A stretch of DNA of 64,000 bases from Pedococcus cremeus. Lineage in GTDB: Bacteria; Actinomycetota; Actinomycetes; Actinomycetales; Dermatophilaceae. Every line of letters begins with the position of its first letter. Within the stretch, counting starts at the first letter, position 1. The DNA is taken from positions 431,066-495,065 of the forward strand of contig NZ_FOHB01000004.1 in NCBI RefSeq assembly GCF_900111375.1, read 5' to 3'. Both the position numbers and the translations under genes were made by a program. The notes below the pieces were generated by a model. That model was not told the DNA's origin, searched no databases, and worked only from the letters and a program-made list of their open reading frames with translations. This document shows, piece after piece, positions 27,035-36,622 of the stretch.

Positions 27035-27556
27035 ATGACCTCCCCCGCGCGCGACCCCGAACCGGTCACGCGCGACCCCGAGCGGCCGACCCCCGGCACC
27101 GCCGCCCGGCGGCTGCCAGCGGTGGAGGAGCGCTCAGCCGGTGGGATCATCGTCGACGTGTTCAAGGGCGAGGCCCGCATCGCCGTCATCGCCCGCCGCA
27201 ACCGGGCCGGCCGCGTGGAGTGGTGCCTGCCCAAGGGCCACATGGAGGACGGCGAGACCCTCCCCGAGGCCGCCGCGCGCGAGGTCGCCGAGGAGACCGG
27301 CATCGAGGGCCGGGTGCTCACCGAGCTCGGCACCATCGACTACTGGTTCGCCACGAGCGACAAGCGGGTGCACAAGTACGTGCACCACTACCTCCTCGAG
27401 GCGACCGGCGGCTTCCTCACCATCGAGAACGACCCCGACCAGGAGGCCATCGACGTCGCCTGGCTGCCGCTGGCGGAGGCCCACCGGCACCTGACGTTCC
27501 CCAACGAGCGGCGCATCGCCCGGCAGGCATGGCAGCGGCTGTCCGGGAGCGAGTGA
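27035..27556 (+). CDS. NUDIX hydrolase (MutT4-like)
   Basis: A 173-residue NUDIX protein with the Nudix box GHMEDGETLPEAAAREVAEE followed by TGIEG (around residues 68-92), which binds Mg2+ and hydrolyses a nucleoside-diphosphate-linked substrate. By position it corresponds to mutT4 (Rv3908) of mycobacteria, between cca and the DUF6049 gene. The substrate cannot be read from sequence. ATG 27035 is preferred over GTG 27026 because of the -10 element just upstream. Its TGA overlaps the next ATG by one base. Confidence 0.9.
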   Translation: MTSPARDPEPVTRDPERPTPGTAARRLPAVEERSAGGIIVDVFKGEARIAVIARRNRAGRVEWCLPKGHMEDGETLPEAAAREVAEETGIEGRVLTELGTIDYWFATSDKRVHKYVHHYLLEATGGFLTIENDPDQEAIDVAWLPLAEAHRHLTFPNERRIARQAWQRLSGSE

Positions 27557-29784
27557 TGCGCCGGCTCGGGGTGTGCCGGGCCGTCACCGTGGTCACCCTG
27601 CTCCTCCCTGCGCTCGGCCTCGCCTCCTTTCCTGCCCAAGCGGCGCCCGCGAGCGGCACTCACTCCAAAGCGGCGCCCGCGAGCACGACGGGCACCGCGG
27701 CATACCGTGCGCCACAGGAGCCAGCCGCGGACTCGCGCCTGCAGATCACCCTGACCTCCGTCTCCCCCACCATTGCCACCCCTGGTCAAGCCGTGACCGT
27801 GCAGGGCACCGTCACCAACCCGGGCAGCTCGGCGGTGTCGCGCCCGGTGGCTCGCGTCGTGCTCGGCGACCAGCAGCTGGCCACCCGTGAGGCGGTCGAC
27901 CGGTGGGCCGCCGGGCAGGGCCCGGCCGAGGGCAGGGAGGTCGGGCGCAAGGGCCTCGGTCCCTCCCTCGCCGCCGGTGCCACCGCGAGCTTCTCGGTCA
28001 GCGTCAAGAACGCCGCCAGCCTGCGCACCCCGACCTACGGCGCGCTCCCCCTGTCGGTCGAGGTCGGCGACGCCAGCCTGCGGACCTTCGCCGGCTACCA
28101 GCGACAGAAGCAGTACCAGCCGCTGCGCCTGGGCTGGGTCGTCCCGCTCACCCTCGACCCCGACCCCGCCCTCTTCGGTGCCGAGGGCACGGCCCGCACG
28201 GCCGCCTGGGAACGCGTCCTCGGCGCGAGCTCCCGGCTGACCCGCGTGCTCGAGACGACCGAGTCGGCACCCGTCACCTGGGCCATCGACCCGACCCTGC
28301 TGCCCAGCCTCCTCCCCGAGGGCGCCCCCGAGCCGAAGCCCACCGGCAAGAGCAAGACCCAGAACAACCCGACGCCGAGCACCCAGACCCAGGGCGACCA
28401 GACCCAGGGGGGCCAGTCCACCGGCGAGGCGGCCGTGCGGTCGGCGGTCGAGAAGCGGATCCGCGCCGCCGCCCCCGCCCACTCCCCCTGGGTGCTGCCT
28501 GACACCGACGCCGACATCGCGGCCGCCGCCGACGCCGAGACCAGCTCGTCCCTCATGAGCGAGCTGGTCTCCCGGTCTGCCACGGTGGCCCGGGCCATCG
28601 ACGGACGGGCCGACGTGGCCTGGCCCGTCGACGGGCGGTACACCCCCGCCCGGGAGGAGGCCCTGCGCCGGCTCTACCGCGAGCCGCGGCTCGGCGCCCA
28701 GCTCGCCGCCCAGTCGAACCTGCCCCTCGACGCCAACACCCAGGACGCGCACCGCCGCAGCGCCGACGGACTGCCGGTGCTCGGCTACGACGACGAGCTC
28801 AGCAACCTCTTCGCCGGGACGAGCAACCCGACCGGCGCCGCCGCCGATCTTCAGCACTTCATCGCCGACACCGTCGCCCTGCTCGACGAGCGGCCCGGCA
28901 CCTCCTCGCGCTCGGTGCTGGTCGTGGCCCCCCGCTCCTTCGACCCCGACCCGACCGCCGCGGCCGCCTTCCTCAGCGGCGTCTCGAACATCCCCTGGCT
29001 GGCACCGGTGTCGACCCGCACCCTGCTCAACGAGGCCAAGCAGGCGGTGCCCATGCCGCAGGAGGTCGGCACCCGTCCGACCCCCACCGAGGCGCCCAGC
29101 GCCTCCGCGACCGACCCGTATGCCGGTGCCGAGCCCCTGCTCACCCCGCGCCGGATCGCGTCGCTGGAGCAGAGCCTGCGGACCGTCCGCGGCGTGGGGC
29201 TGATCCGTGACGACGGCGACCTCTTCACCCGCACCTGGGGCCGGGCCGCCGAGCAGCTCGCCTCCACCCGGTGGCGGTCGGCGCCCGCCGGCTGGAACCG
29301 GCTGAACGCCGGGGTCGTCAGCGCGACGCGTGACACGACGACGGCCATCAAGGTCTCGCGGCGCAACATCAACTTCATCGCCGACACCGGCCGGCTGCAG
29401 ATCACGGTGGAGAACGAGAACGACGTCGCGGTCGAGAACGTCAAGCTGACCCTCGAGCCGGCCAACCCACGGCTGCGCATCGACAACCAGCCGCCCGTCA
29501 TGCGCATCGGCGCCAACAGCCGAGCCACGGCCGTGGTGAGCGTGACGACCCTGGCGGCCGGCACGGTGCCGATCCGGACCACGCTCACCACGCCCGACGG
29601 CACCGTCATCGGCCAGGGCGCCGACGTGTTGGTGCAGGTCACGCCCACCGGTGACTGGGTCTATTGGACCCTCGGCGGAATCGCAGGGATCATCCTTCTG
29701 CTCGGCATCTGGCGCTCCGTGCGCCGCAAGCCGGCCCCGCGCAACGCCGCCGAGCCGGTTCCCACCCCCGAAAGGACTGCATGA
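27556..29784 (+). CDS. DUF6049 family secreted, C-terminally anchored protein
   Basis: A 742-residue protein corresponding by position to Rv3909. It has an N-terminal signal peptide (hydrophobic residues about 8-30, AQAA cleavage region), a large outside region, an Ig-like domain at about 590-690 and one transmembrane helix near 705-722 followed by a basic tail. A short Gln/Thr repeat-rich insert (TQTQGDQTQGGQ) lies near residue 275. The function is unknown. Its conserved place directly upstream of murJ, with an ATGA overlap, suggests a role with lipid II flipping or envelope assembly. The ATG at 27556 overlaps the NUDIX stop. Confidence 0.85.
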   Translation: MRRLGVCRAVTVVTLLLPALGLASFPAQAAPASGTHSKAAPASTTGTAAYRAPQEPAADSRLQITLTSVSPTIATPGQAVTVQGTVTNPGSSAVSRPVARVVLGDQQLATREAVDRWAAGQGPAEGREVGRKGLGPSLAAGATASFSVSVKNAASLRTPTYGALPLSVEVGDASLRTFAGYQRQKQYQPLRLGWVVPLTLDPDPALFGAEGTARTAAWERVLGASSRLTRVLETTESAPVTWAIDPTLLPSLLPEGAPEPKPTGKSKTQNNPTPSTQTQGDQTQGGQSTGEAAVRSAVEKRIRAAAPAHSPWVLPDTDADIAAAADAETSSSLMSELVSRSATVARAIDGRADVAWPVDGRYTPAREEALRRLYREPRLGAQLAAQSNLPLDANTQDAHRRSADGLPVLGYDDELSNLFAGTSNPTGAAADLQHFIADTVALLDERPGTSSRSVLVVAPRSFDPDPTAAAAFLSGVSNIPWLAPVSTRTLLNEAKQAVPMPQEVGTRPTPTEAPSASATDPYAGAEPLLTPRRIASLEQSLRTVRGVGLIRDDGDLFTRTWGRAAEQLASTRWRSAPAGWNRLNAGVVSATRDTTTAIKVSRRNINFIADTGRLQITVENENDVAVENVKLTLEPANPRLRIDNQPPVMRIGANSRATAVVSVTTLAAGTVPIRTTLTTPDGTVIGQGADVLVQVTPTGDWVYWTLGGIAGIILLLGIWRSVRRKPAPRNAAEPVPTPERTA

Positions 29785-31418
29785 CCGACGTCAGCCTGGC
29801 CCGCAACAGCGCGCTGATGGCCCTGGGCACGGTGGTCTCACGGCTGCTCGGCTTCGTCCGGACCTCGACGCTGACCGGCGTCGTCGGCATCGGTCTCGCG
29901 GCCGACACCTTCGACGTGGCCAACACGCTGCCCAACCAGTTCTACCTGCTGCTCGCCGGAGGCGTGCTCAACGCCGTGCTGGTCCCCCAGATCACCAAGG
30001 CGGCCACCCACGACGACGGCGGCCACGAGTTCGTCAACCGCCTGCTGACCATCTCGTTCGCCATCATCGCGGGAGCGACCGTGCTCGTCACGGCGCTCGC
30101 ACCGGTCCTGGTGCGGCTGTTCTCGCAGGGCTGGAACGAGGAGGCCCTCGGGCTGGCCACCGCGTTCGCCTTCATCTGCCTGCCCCAGGTGCTCCTCTAC
30201 GGCGTCTACACGCTGCTGGGACAGGTGCTGAACGCGCGCGGCCACTTCGCGGCATACATGTGGGCACCGGCGGTGGCCAACGTCGTGGCCATCGCGGGCC
30301 TGGTGGTGTTCCGGTTCGCCTTCGGCAAGCAGGTCCCCGTCGGCGAGTGGACCCCGTCGATGATCTGGCTGCTGGCCGGCACGGCGACCCTCGGCGTCGC
30401 CGCCCAGGCGCTGGTGCTCGTGATCCCGCTGCGCCGCATCGGCTTCCGCTACCGCCCGGTGTGGGGCGTGCGTGGCTACGGCCTCGGCTCGGCCTCTCGA
30501 GTCGCGCTGTGGACGTTCGCGGCCATCGGCGTCAGCCAGCTCGGCTTCATCGTCACCTCGAAGGTGATGACCCGGGCCGGTGACCTGCTCCACCGCGCCG
30601 GCGAGGTGGGCGCCGGCAAGGCCGCCTACGGTGTCGCCTTCCTGCTCTTCATGCTGCCGCACTCGCTCATCACGCTCTCGCTGGTCACGGCGCTGTTCAC
30701 GCGCATGTCGCAGGCCGCCCACGCCGGACGCACCAGCGAGATCGTCGACGACGTCGCACGCGGGCTGAAGATGCCCGCCGTCGTGCTCCTGCCCGCCACG
30801 GTCGCCGCCGTGGTGCTCGGCGCCCCTGCCGTGCGCGTGGCCTTCCCCGGCAACTCCCCCGACGAGGCCTCGGCGATCGCCGGCGTGATGATCGCGATGA
30901 TGCTCGGCATCCTGCCGTTCGGGTGGCTCTACCTCGTGCAACGCGTCTACTACGCCTACGAGGACGCCAAGACCCCGTTCTACCTGCAGGTCGTCGTCAC
31001 CGTGGTGGCAACGGTCGCGAACCTCGTCGCCGCCGTGGTGCCCCCCGACCGCACCGGCGTCGTCGTCGGGCTCGGCCAGACCATCTCCAACACCGTGGCC
31101 GCCGTGCTCGGCCTGTGGCTGCTGCGCCGCGTCCTCGGTTCGCTGCACCTGCGCTCCACGACGCAGCTCTACGTCCGGGTGGCCATCGCCTCCGTGGTGG
31201 CCGCCCTGCCCACCGTCCTGGTGGTGTGGCTGCTGCACCAGGTGCTGCCCCAGGACGCCGACGGCCAGCTCACCTGGGCGTCGTCGCTGGTCGTCGTCGT
31301 GGTCGGGCTGGCCGTGCTCTTCCCGGTCGCCCTCGCCGTCGCCCACGCTCTGCGGGTGCGTGAGGTGGCGGTGCTCCTCGACCCGGTGGTGCGCCGGGTC
31401 CGCGCGCGCCGTGGGTGA
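29781..31418 (+). CDS. murJ: Lipid II flippase MurJ (MviN)
   Basis: A 545-residue polytopic membrane protein with about 14 helices. The N-terminus is typical (SALMALGTVVSRLLGFVRT), and the DTFDVANTLPNQFYLLLAGG and LPHSLITLSLVTALF segments are family hallmarks. It flips lipid-linked peptidoglycan precursor across the membrane. The chosen ATG has AAAGGA upstream and overlaps the previous stop (ATGA). In Mycobacterium the same protein carries a C-terminal pseudokinase and outside domain. Here MurJ stops after the membrane part and those domains form the next gene. Confidence 0.95.
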   Translation: MTDVSLARNSALMALGTVVSRLLGFVRTSTLTGVVGIGLAADTFDVANTLPNQFYLLLAGGVLNAVLVPQITKAATHDDGGHEFVNRLLTISFAIIAGATVLVTALAPVLVRLFSQGWNEEALGLATAFAFICLPQVLLYGVYTLLGQVLNARGHFAAYMWAPAVANVVAIAGLVVFRFAFGKQVPVGEWTPSMIWLLAGTATLGVAAQALVLVIPLRRIGFRYRPVWGVRGYGLGSASRVALWTFAAIGVSQLGFIVTSKVMTRAGDLLHRAGEVGAGKAAYGVAFLLFMLPHSLITLSLVTALFTRMSQAAHAGRTSEIVDDVARGLKMPAVVLLPATVAAVVLGAPAVRVAFPGNSPDEASAIAGVMIAMMLGILPFGWLYLVQRVYYAYEDAKTPFYLQVVVTVVATVANLVAAVVPPDRTGVVVGLGQTISNTVAAVLGLWLLRRVLGSLHLRSTTQLYVRVAIASVVAALPTVLVVWLLHQVLPQDADGQLTWASSLVVVVVGLAVLFPVALAVAHALRVREVAVLLDPVVRRVRARRG

Positions 31419-31490
31419 GGCCCCAGTGCCACGCCCTAGGATGAGCACCCCGACCGACGTGAAACGACGCGACCGCACCGAGGAGGCAGC

Positions 31491-33452
31491 GTGCACGGCG
31501 TAGGACCATCCACGGTGCTGGGAGGCCGGTATGCCGTCCAGCGCCGCCTCGCCCAGCTGCCCCGGGCCGAGCGCTGGTCCGCGCACGACACCACCCTCGA
31601 ACGCGACGTCGTCATCGTGGTCTTCCCGACCGACGACCCGAACGCCGACGCCGCGCTCGACGCCGCCCGTCGCGCGGCCGGGATCGACAACGAGCGCCTG
31701 GTGCGCATCCTCGACGTCGGCCGCTCCGAGGGGGTCTCGTTCTTCGTCGAGGAGGCCCTCTACGAGGCGCACACCCTCACCCACCTGCTCGACCAGGGCG
31801 GCCTGCCCTCGGAGGAGGCCCGCCGCATCGCCGGCGAGACGGCCGTCGGGCTCGAGGCCGCCCGGGGCCGGGGGCTGCACCACTTGCAGCTGACACCGAA
31901 CCACGTCTGGCGCACCGGCGACGGGGCGGTGAAGGTCTCCGGCCTCGCCACCGCCGCCGCCCTCGCCGGGGAGGACGAGCTCGGCGGGGCCGAGGCCTCG
32001 CGTGCCGACGCCGTGGGCGTCGTGGCCATCACGTATGCCGCGCTGACCAGCCGCTGGCCGCTGCCCACCAAGGTGCCCGGCCTGGAGGGTGCTCCGCACC
32101 TGGTGGGCGGGGTGCCCGCGCCGTCGGAGATCGCAGCCGGAGTGCCCGGCGACCTCGACGCCCTGTGCCGGCTGACCCTCAACGACGACGAGGGCCCGCT
32201 CACCCCCGGTGACTTCGCGACCCAGATCGCCCCCTGGTCCAAGACGATGGTCAGCGGCCTCGGCGGCACCGCCACCCAGCCGATCGCCCTCGCCGACCTC
32301 GCGGCCGCCGGTTCGTCCGGCGGGGCGGAGAAGACCCTCGCCCTTCCGTTCCCGGCGAAGGCACCCGGCCAGGGCTCCCAGGGTGCCCAGCAGGGTGCCC
32401 AAGGGTCGCAGGGGTCCCCGGCACGGGGGTCCGGTTCGGAGCCGACCACCCGGCTGCCGTTGCACCCCGGAGCCGGCACAGCCGCCGGCACCACGACGGC
32501 GCCCTCCGCCGACGGGGTCGACCACGAGGACGAGTCCCACCACGGTGCCGCCGCGGCGGCTGCCGTGGCCGGCGCAATCGGCACAGCCGGTCAGGCCGCG
32601 GGCCACGCCGCCGGTGCTGCTGCCGGCAAGGTGGGCAGCTTCGCCCGTGCGGCCGCCGACAAGGCTGCCGAGCGGCGCGCAGCGCGGGCGGCTGCCCACG
32701 AGGCCGACGAGCGCGACCGGGTCTCCCTCGACGACGCCCTGCTGGCCGGCCACGAGGACGTCGAGCCGCCGCTCCCCCTCCTGCCGCCGGAGACGGCCGC
32801 CGCCCCCACCCGCGACCAGTCCAAGATGGCACTGGCGATCATCGCGGCCTTCGTCGTGGTGGCCACCCTGCTCGGCTTCTGGGGGGTCTCGCAGATCGGC
32901 TCGGGCTCCGGCCTCGACCTCACCGAGGGCACGCCGCGGCCCACCGTGACTGTCAAGGCCCCCACGCAGACGGTCACGCCGAGCGACACCCCGACGCAGC
33001 AGCCCACCACGGAGGCCACCGGCGAGCCGCTCGCGATCCTGAGCGCGGCCGGCTTCGACCCCGAGGGCGACGGGCGCGAGCGCAACGGCGAGGCCCCGCG
33101 CGTCTACGACGGCGACAAGTCCACCTTCTGGAGCTCGGAGGGCTACGCGTCGGCGAACCTCGGCGGCCTCAAGAAGGGCGTCGGGATCATCGTCGACCTC
33201 GGCCAGGCCGCCAAGGTCAAGCAGGTCGAGCTCGAGCTGCCGGATGCCGCCGACCTCACCGTCTACGTCAACGGCGACAACACACTCGACGGCGCCACCG
33301 AGCTGGGCAGCTCCAACGGCAAGAAGGGCACCGTCACCATCACCGGGGACAAGCCGGCGACCGGCAAGTACGTCATCGTGTGGTTCACCAAGGTGAGCCA
33401 GGTCAGTGACGGCCGGTACCGCGCCACGCTGGCCGAGATCACGGTCCGGTAG
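31491..33452 (+). CDS. Pseudokinase with transmembrane helix and discoidin-like outside domain
   Basis: A 653-residue protein equivalent to the C-terminal half of mycobacterial MviN. Residues 5-260 have a protein-kinase fold, but the VAIK lysine is replaced (DVVIVVF), the HRD motif reads HHLQLTPNH, and DFG is VSGLA, so it cannot be an ordinary kinase. An Ala/Gly-rich linker follows, then a transmembrane helix near 445-470, a Thr/Pro stalk, and a C-terminal galactose-binding or discoidin-like domain (AILSAAGFDP, VYDGDKSTFWSSEGY, VDLGQAAKVKQVELE). In mycobacteria the phosphorylated pseudokinase recruits FhaA to control peptidoglycan synthesis. The GTG start has GAGGAGG just upstream. Confidence 0.9.
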   Translation: MHGVGPSTVLGGRYAVQRRLAQLPRAERWSAHDTTLERDVVIVVFPTDDPNADAALDAARRAAGIDNERLVRILDVGRSEGVSFFVEEALYEAHTLTHLLDQGGLPSEEARRIAGETAVGLEAARGRGLHHLQLTPNHVWRTGDGAVKVSGLATAAALAGEDELGGAEASRADAVGVVAITYAALTSRWPLPTKVPGLEGAPHLVGGVPAPSEIAAGVPGDLDALCRLTLNDDEGPLTPGDFATQIAPWSKTMVSGLGGTATQPIALADLAAAGSSGGAEKTLALPFPAKAPGQGSQGAQQGAQGSQGSPARGSGSEPTTRLPLHPGAGTAAGTTTAPSADGVDHEDESHHGAAAAAAVAGAIGTAGQAAGHAAGAAAGKVGSFARAAADKAAERRAARAAAHEADERDRVSLDDALLAGHEDVEPPLPLLPPETAAAPTRDQSKMALAIIAAFVVVATLLGFWGVSQIGSGSGLDLTEGTPRPTVTVKAPTQTVTPSDTPTQQPTTEATGEPLAILSAAGFDPEGDGRERNGEAPRVYDGDKSTFWSSEGYASANLGGLKKGVGIIVDLGQAAKVKQVELELPDAADLTVYVNGDNTLDGATELGSSNGKKGTVTITGDKPATGKYVIVWFTKVSQVSDGRYRATLAEITVR

Positions 33453-33474
33453 GAACACGGCGGGGGGCGTCGGC

Positions 33475-34047
33475 ATGGGCGGGGACCTTCCCCTCGAGCA
33501 GCGAACCGACCGCGACCTGCTCGCCCAACACTGTGCCGGCGACGGAGCTGCCTTCGGGGAGCTGTTCCGCCGTCACCGCGACCGCATGTGGGCCGTCGCC
33601 CTGCGCACGACCGGCAACCGCGAGCTGGCCGCCGACTGTCTGCAGGAGGCGTTTCTGGCCGCGTTCCGCCGGGCCGACTCCTACCGTGGGGACGCTGCGG
33701 TGACCACGTGGCTGCACCGGATCGTCGTCAACGCCTGCCTCGACCGGCTCCGCCGCGAGCGCCCGGTGGTGCCGCTGCCCGACCGGGAGATCGCCGACCG
33801 CCACGACGCACCGGGCCAGGTCGAGACCCGCCTCGACGTGCTCGAGGCGCTGGCCCGCCTGCCCGAGGGACAGCGCATCGCCCTGGTCCTCGTCGACATG
33901 CACGGCCTGCCGGTGGCCGAGGCCGCCGCCGTGCTCGAGGTCGCGGAGGGCACCGTGAAGTCGCGCTGCGCCCGCGGTCGGGCCGCGCTGGCCACCCTGC
34001 TGGGCCCCTCCGTCACCGGGGTCGCGGAACCTTCGGGGGCCCCGTGA
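33475..34047 (+). CDS. sigM: ECF RNA polymerase sigma factor SigM
   Basis: A 190-residue extracytoplasmic-function sigma factor. Region 2 (DCLQEAFLAAFRRADSYRG) and the region 4 helix-turn-helix (LPEGQRIALVLVDMHGLPVAEAA, then VAEGTVKSRCARGRAAL) are both clear. The location between the murJ partner and an anti-sigma gene, then trxB, matches sigM of M. tuberculosis. The frame opens earlier at 33406, but that overlaps the preceding gene's end. ATG 33475 follows a GGGGGG stretch and gives the usual family length. Confidence 0.92.
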   Translation: MGGDLPLEQRTDRDLLAQHCAGDGAAFGELFRRHRDRMWAVALRTTGNRELAADCLQEAFLAAFRRADSYRGDAAVTTWLHRIVVNACLDRLRRERPVVPLPDREIADRHDAPGQVETRLDVLEALARLPEGQRIALVLVDMHGLPVAEAAAVLEVAEGTVKSRCARGRAALATLLGPSVTGVAEPSGAP

Positions 34048-34132
34048 CGTCGTACAACTGTCAGCCCTGCCGCCGTGGAGCGGCCCTCCCGGCCCCCTCC
34101 GGGGCCGACCACCGTCATGCCAGGAGGTTGTC

Positions 34133-34897
34133 GTGAGCCTGCGCCAGCCGCCGCCCGGGCCCCCGGACCCCGACGACGACCCGACCGGGATGCGCGCGCT
34201 GCTGTCCTCGCTGCCGGAACCGGGACCGATGCCCGCTGACCTCGTCGCCCGCATCACCGCCAGCCTGGCCGAGGAGCAGGAGCGCCGGCGGGTGCCCCGC
34301 CTCCTCCACGAGCCGACGCGACCGCACCGCCCCCTGTGGCGCACGGCCGGCCTGGCCGCCGCCGCTGCGGCCGTGATCGCAGTGGGCGCCGGGTCACTGC
34401 TCAGCGGCACCGCTCCCGGCGCCCTCGGAGCCCTGTTCGGGGGCGCCGGCGGCGACACCGCCTCCTCCGGGGCGGCGGCCGCCAGCGCGGAGAGCTCGGC
34501 GGGAGGCGCCGTCGCACCACGGGTGGACTCCTCTTCCGCCGACAAGGCCTTGGCCGTGCCCGTGAGCATCCACCACACCGCGCGTGCCTACACCTCCGGC
34601 GCCTTCGACACCCAGGCCGCGGCCCTGCTGGCCTCGCCAGGTGACCAGGCGGCCCCCTTCAGCGCCGAGGCGCCCTCCATCGGACCGATCGGCACCGAGA
34701 TCGGGCTGCGGTCGTGCCTGTCGGCCCTGACCACCGACCGCTACACGACCGCCACGGCCGACCTCGGGACCTTCGACGGCCAGCCGGCCGCGGTGGTGGT
34801 GCTGACCACGGGCGCCGGCCACACGGCATACGCGGTGCAACGCTCCTGCTCCACCGGCCACCCGGCTCTCCTGATGGGCCCGGTGAAGCTGCGCTGA
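34133..34897 (+). CDS. Membrane anti-sigma factor (RsmA-like)
   Basis: A 254-residue single-pass protein with a short cytoplasmic N-terminal domain (residues 1-65), a transmembrane helix at about 70-92 and an Ala/Ser-rich outside domain of about 150 residues containing two Cys. By position and length it matches the anti-SigM factor Rv3912. No HxxxCxxC zinc anti-sigma motif is seen, so sigma binding is inferred from context. The GTG start has AGGAGG at 34122-34127. Confidence 0.8.
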   Translation: MSLRQPPPGPPDPDDDPTGMRALLSSLPEPGPMPADLVARITASLAEEQERRRVPRLLHEPTRPHRPLWRTAGLAAAAAAVIAVGAGSLLSGTAPGALGALFGGAGGDTASSGAAAASAESSAGGAVAPRVDSSSADKALAVPVSIHHTARAYTSGAFDTQAAALLASPGDQAAPFSAEAPSIGPIGTEIGLRSCLSALTTDRYTTATADLGTFDGQPAAVVVLTTGAGHTAYAVQRSCSTGHPALLMGPVKLR

Positions 34898-34932
34898 CCG
34901 GCCGCGTGTCGCGGCCTGCCCCGTGGGAAGGC

Positions 34933-34958
34933 GGAACAAAGAGGGCCTACGATCTGTT
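34933..34958 (+). promoter_or_regulatory. SigR/SigH-type promoter for trxB
   Basis: GGAAC at 34933-34937 is followed by 18 bases and GTT at 34956-34958. This is exactly the GGAAT/C-N18-GTT consensus of the thiol-oxidative-stress sigma factors SigR (Streptomyces) and SigH (Mycobacterium), both known to drive trxB operons. The predicted start is near 34965, giving a leader of about 55 bases. Confidence 0.75.
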
Positions 34959-35018
34959 CAGGCGACTAGCACCGCATCTTGCGGTCCGCACCCATCCAGA
35001 CCACAAGGGGCTGTATCT

Positions 35019-36038
35019 GTGAGCAGTGACGTGTCCGACGTCCGGAACCTCATCATCATCGGGTCCGGCCCGGCCGGCTACACCGCAGCGGTCTACGCGG
35101 CTCGGGCGAACCTCAACCCGCTGGTCTTCGAGGGCGCCGTCACCGCCGGTGGCGCCCTGATGAACACCACCGAGGTGGAGAACTTCCCCGGCTTCCGCGA
35201 CGGCATCATGGGCCCGGAGCTGATGGAGAACATGCGCGCCCAGGCCGAGCGGTTCGGCGCTCAGCTGGTCACCGACGACGTCACCGCAGTCGACCTCGAG
35301 GGCGACATCAAGACGGTCACCGACTCCGAGGGCAACACCTACCGCGCCCACGCGGTCATCCTCGCCATGGGCTCGGCCTACCGCGAGCTCGGCCTGCCCG
35401 ACGAGAAGCGCCTCTCCGGCCACGGCGTCTCCTGGTGCGCGACCTGCGACGGCTTCTTCTTCCGCGACCAGGACATCGTGGTCGTCGGCGGCGGCGACTC
35501 CGCCGTCGAGGAGGCCACCTTCCTGACCAAGTTCGCCCGCTCGGTGACGATCGTGCACCGCCGCGACGAGCTGCGCGCCTCCAAGATCATGGCCGCGCGC
35601 GCCATGGCCAACGACAAGATCCGCTTCGCCTGGAACAGCGCGGTGAGCGCCATCCACGGCGACGCCAAGGTCACCGGCGTGACCCTGACCGACACGGTCA
35701 CCGGCGAGACCCGGGAGCTGCCGGCCACCGGCGTCTTCGTCGCCATCGGCCACGACCCCCGCAACGAGCTGGTCAAGGGCGTCATCGACCTCGACGAGTC
35801 CGGCTACGTGCAGGTCCAGGGCCGCACGACCCTGACCAACGTGGACGGCGTCTTCGCCTGTGGTGACCTGGTCGACCACACCTACCGCCAGGCCATCACC
35901 GCCGCCGGGTCCGGCTGCGCCGCGGCCCTTGACGCCGAGCGCTTCCTCGCCGCCCGCGAGGAGGCCGGCGAGCCCGCCGCCGACCAGGCCCTCATCGAGT
36001 CCGAGAACCCGCTCGAGGGCGCTGTCAGCAGCCGCTGA
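35019..36038 (+). CDS. trxB: Thioredoxin-disulfide reductase
   Basis: A 339-residue NADPH- and FAD-dependent reductase. It has an N-terminal FAD motif ([18 protein letters not shown]), the redox centre CATC in [11 protein letters not shown], the NADPH motif [13 protein letters not shown] and the C-terminal FAD segment [23 protein letters not shown]. It reduces thioredoxin, encoded next. GTG 35019 is selected because AAGGGG lies upstream and it gives the normal length. The open frame to 34923 would run through the promoter. Confidence 0.96.
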   Translation: MSSDVSDVRNLIIIGSGPAGYTAAVYAARANLNPLVFEGAVTAGGALMNTTEVENFPGFRDGIMGPELMENMRAQAERFGAQLVTDDVTAVDLEGDIKTVTDSEGNTYRAHAVILAMGSAYRELGLPDEKRLSGHGVSWCATCDGFFFRDQDIVVVGGGDSAVEEATFLTKFARSVTIVHRRDELRASKIMAARAMANDKIRFAWNSAVSAIHGDAKVTGVTLTDTVTGETRELPATGVFVAIGHDPRNELVKGVIDLDESGYVQVQGRTTLTNVDGVFACGDLVDHTYRQAITAAGSGCAAALDAERFLAAREEAGEPAADQALIESENPLEGAVSSR

Positions 36039-36115
36039 CAGACTCACCTGCGAGAGCACCACCCGCTTCACCCCTCACCACGTCACCACCCACCACGACG
36101 GAAGGAGCCCCCACC

Positions 36116-36442
36116 GTGGGAGCCACCAAGGAGACCACCGACAAGACGTTCGACCAGGACGTCCTGATGAACGACAAGCCCGTGCTGGTGGACTTCTGGG
36201 CGCCCTGGTGCGGCCCGTGCCGCGCGGTCGCCCCCGTGCTGGAGGAGCTGGCCAACGAGCACGCCGGCAAGATCGAGGTCGTCAAGCTCAACACCGACGA
36301 GAACCCCGAGATCACCGGCCGCTACGGCATCACCGGCATCCCGACGCTGAACGTCTACGTCAAGGGTGAGGTCGTCAAGACCCTCGTCGGCGCGCTGCCG
36401 AAGCCCAAGCTGGTGCGCGAGCTGGCCGACTACCTCGGCTGA
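36116..36442 (+). CDS. trxA: Thioredoxin
   Basis: A 108-residue thioredoxin with the canonical active site WCGPCR at about residues 31-36 and the cis-proline motif GIPTLNVY. It is the cytoplasmic protein-disulfide reductant recycled by TrxB. The GTG start is preceded by GGAAGGAG. It follows trxB by 77 bases and is probably co-transcribed from the SigR-type promoter. A strong hairpin closes the unit downstream. Confidence 0.97.
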   Translation: MGATKETTDKTFDQDVLMNDKPVLVDFWAPWCGPCRAVAPVLEELANEHAGKIEVVKLNTDENPEITGRYGITGIPTLNVYVKGEVVKTLVGALPKPKLVRELADYLG

Positions 36443-36479
36443 CGAGGCGCCCCGCCAGCAGCACCGCTGCGTCGGACGT

Positions 36480-36514
36480 ATGCCGGCCGCTCCCCTTCCG
36501 GGGACGGCCGGCAT
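36480..36514 (+). terminator. Terminator-like hairpin after trxA
   Basis: A 10-bp perfect stem (36480-36489 with 36505-36514) continues past one bulged base into a 5-bp inner stem with a TTCC loop. There is no long T-run, as is common in actinobacteria. The left arm contains the octamer GTATGCCG. Confidence 0.65.
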
Positions 36515-36622
36515 CGTCGTTCCCGGTCCGTGGCTGCGGTTGGCCGCCCCGGGCCCCCTCGCCTAGGCTCGTCCGCGTTCCGCAGCCCACCGACCGTGGG
36601 CCGTCCCCGCCCAGGAGGCTCT

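Noticed and set aside
29838..33476. A very long minus-strand open frame (about 1,200 codons) opposite murJ and the pseudokinase gene
   Set aside because: It is antisense to two recognised genes. Long antisense frames are expected in very GC-rich coding DNA, and its translation is Arg/Gly/Ala/His-rich without domains.
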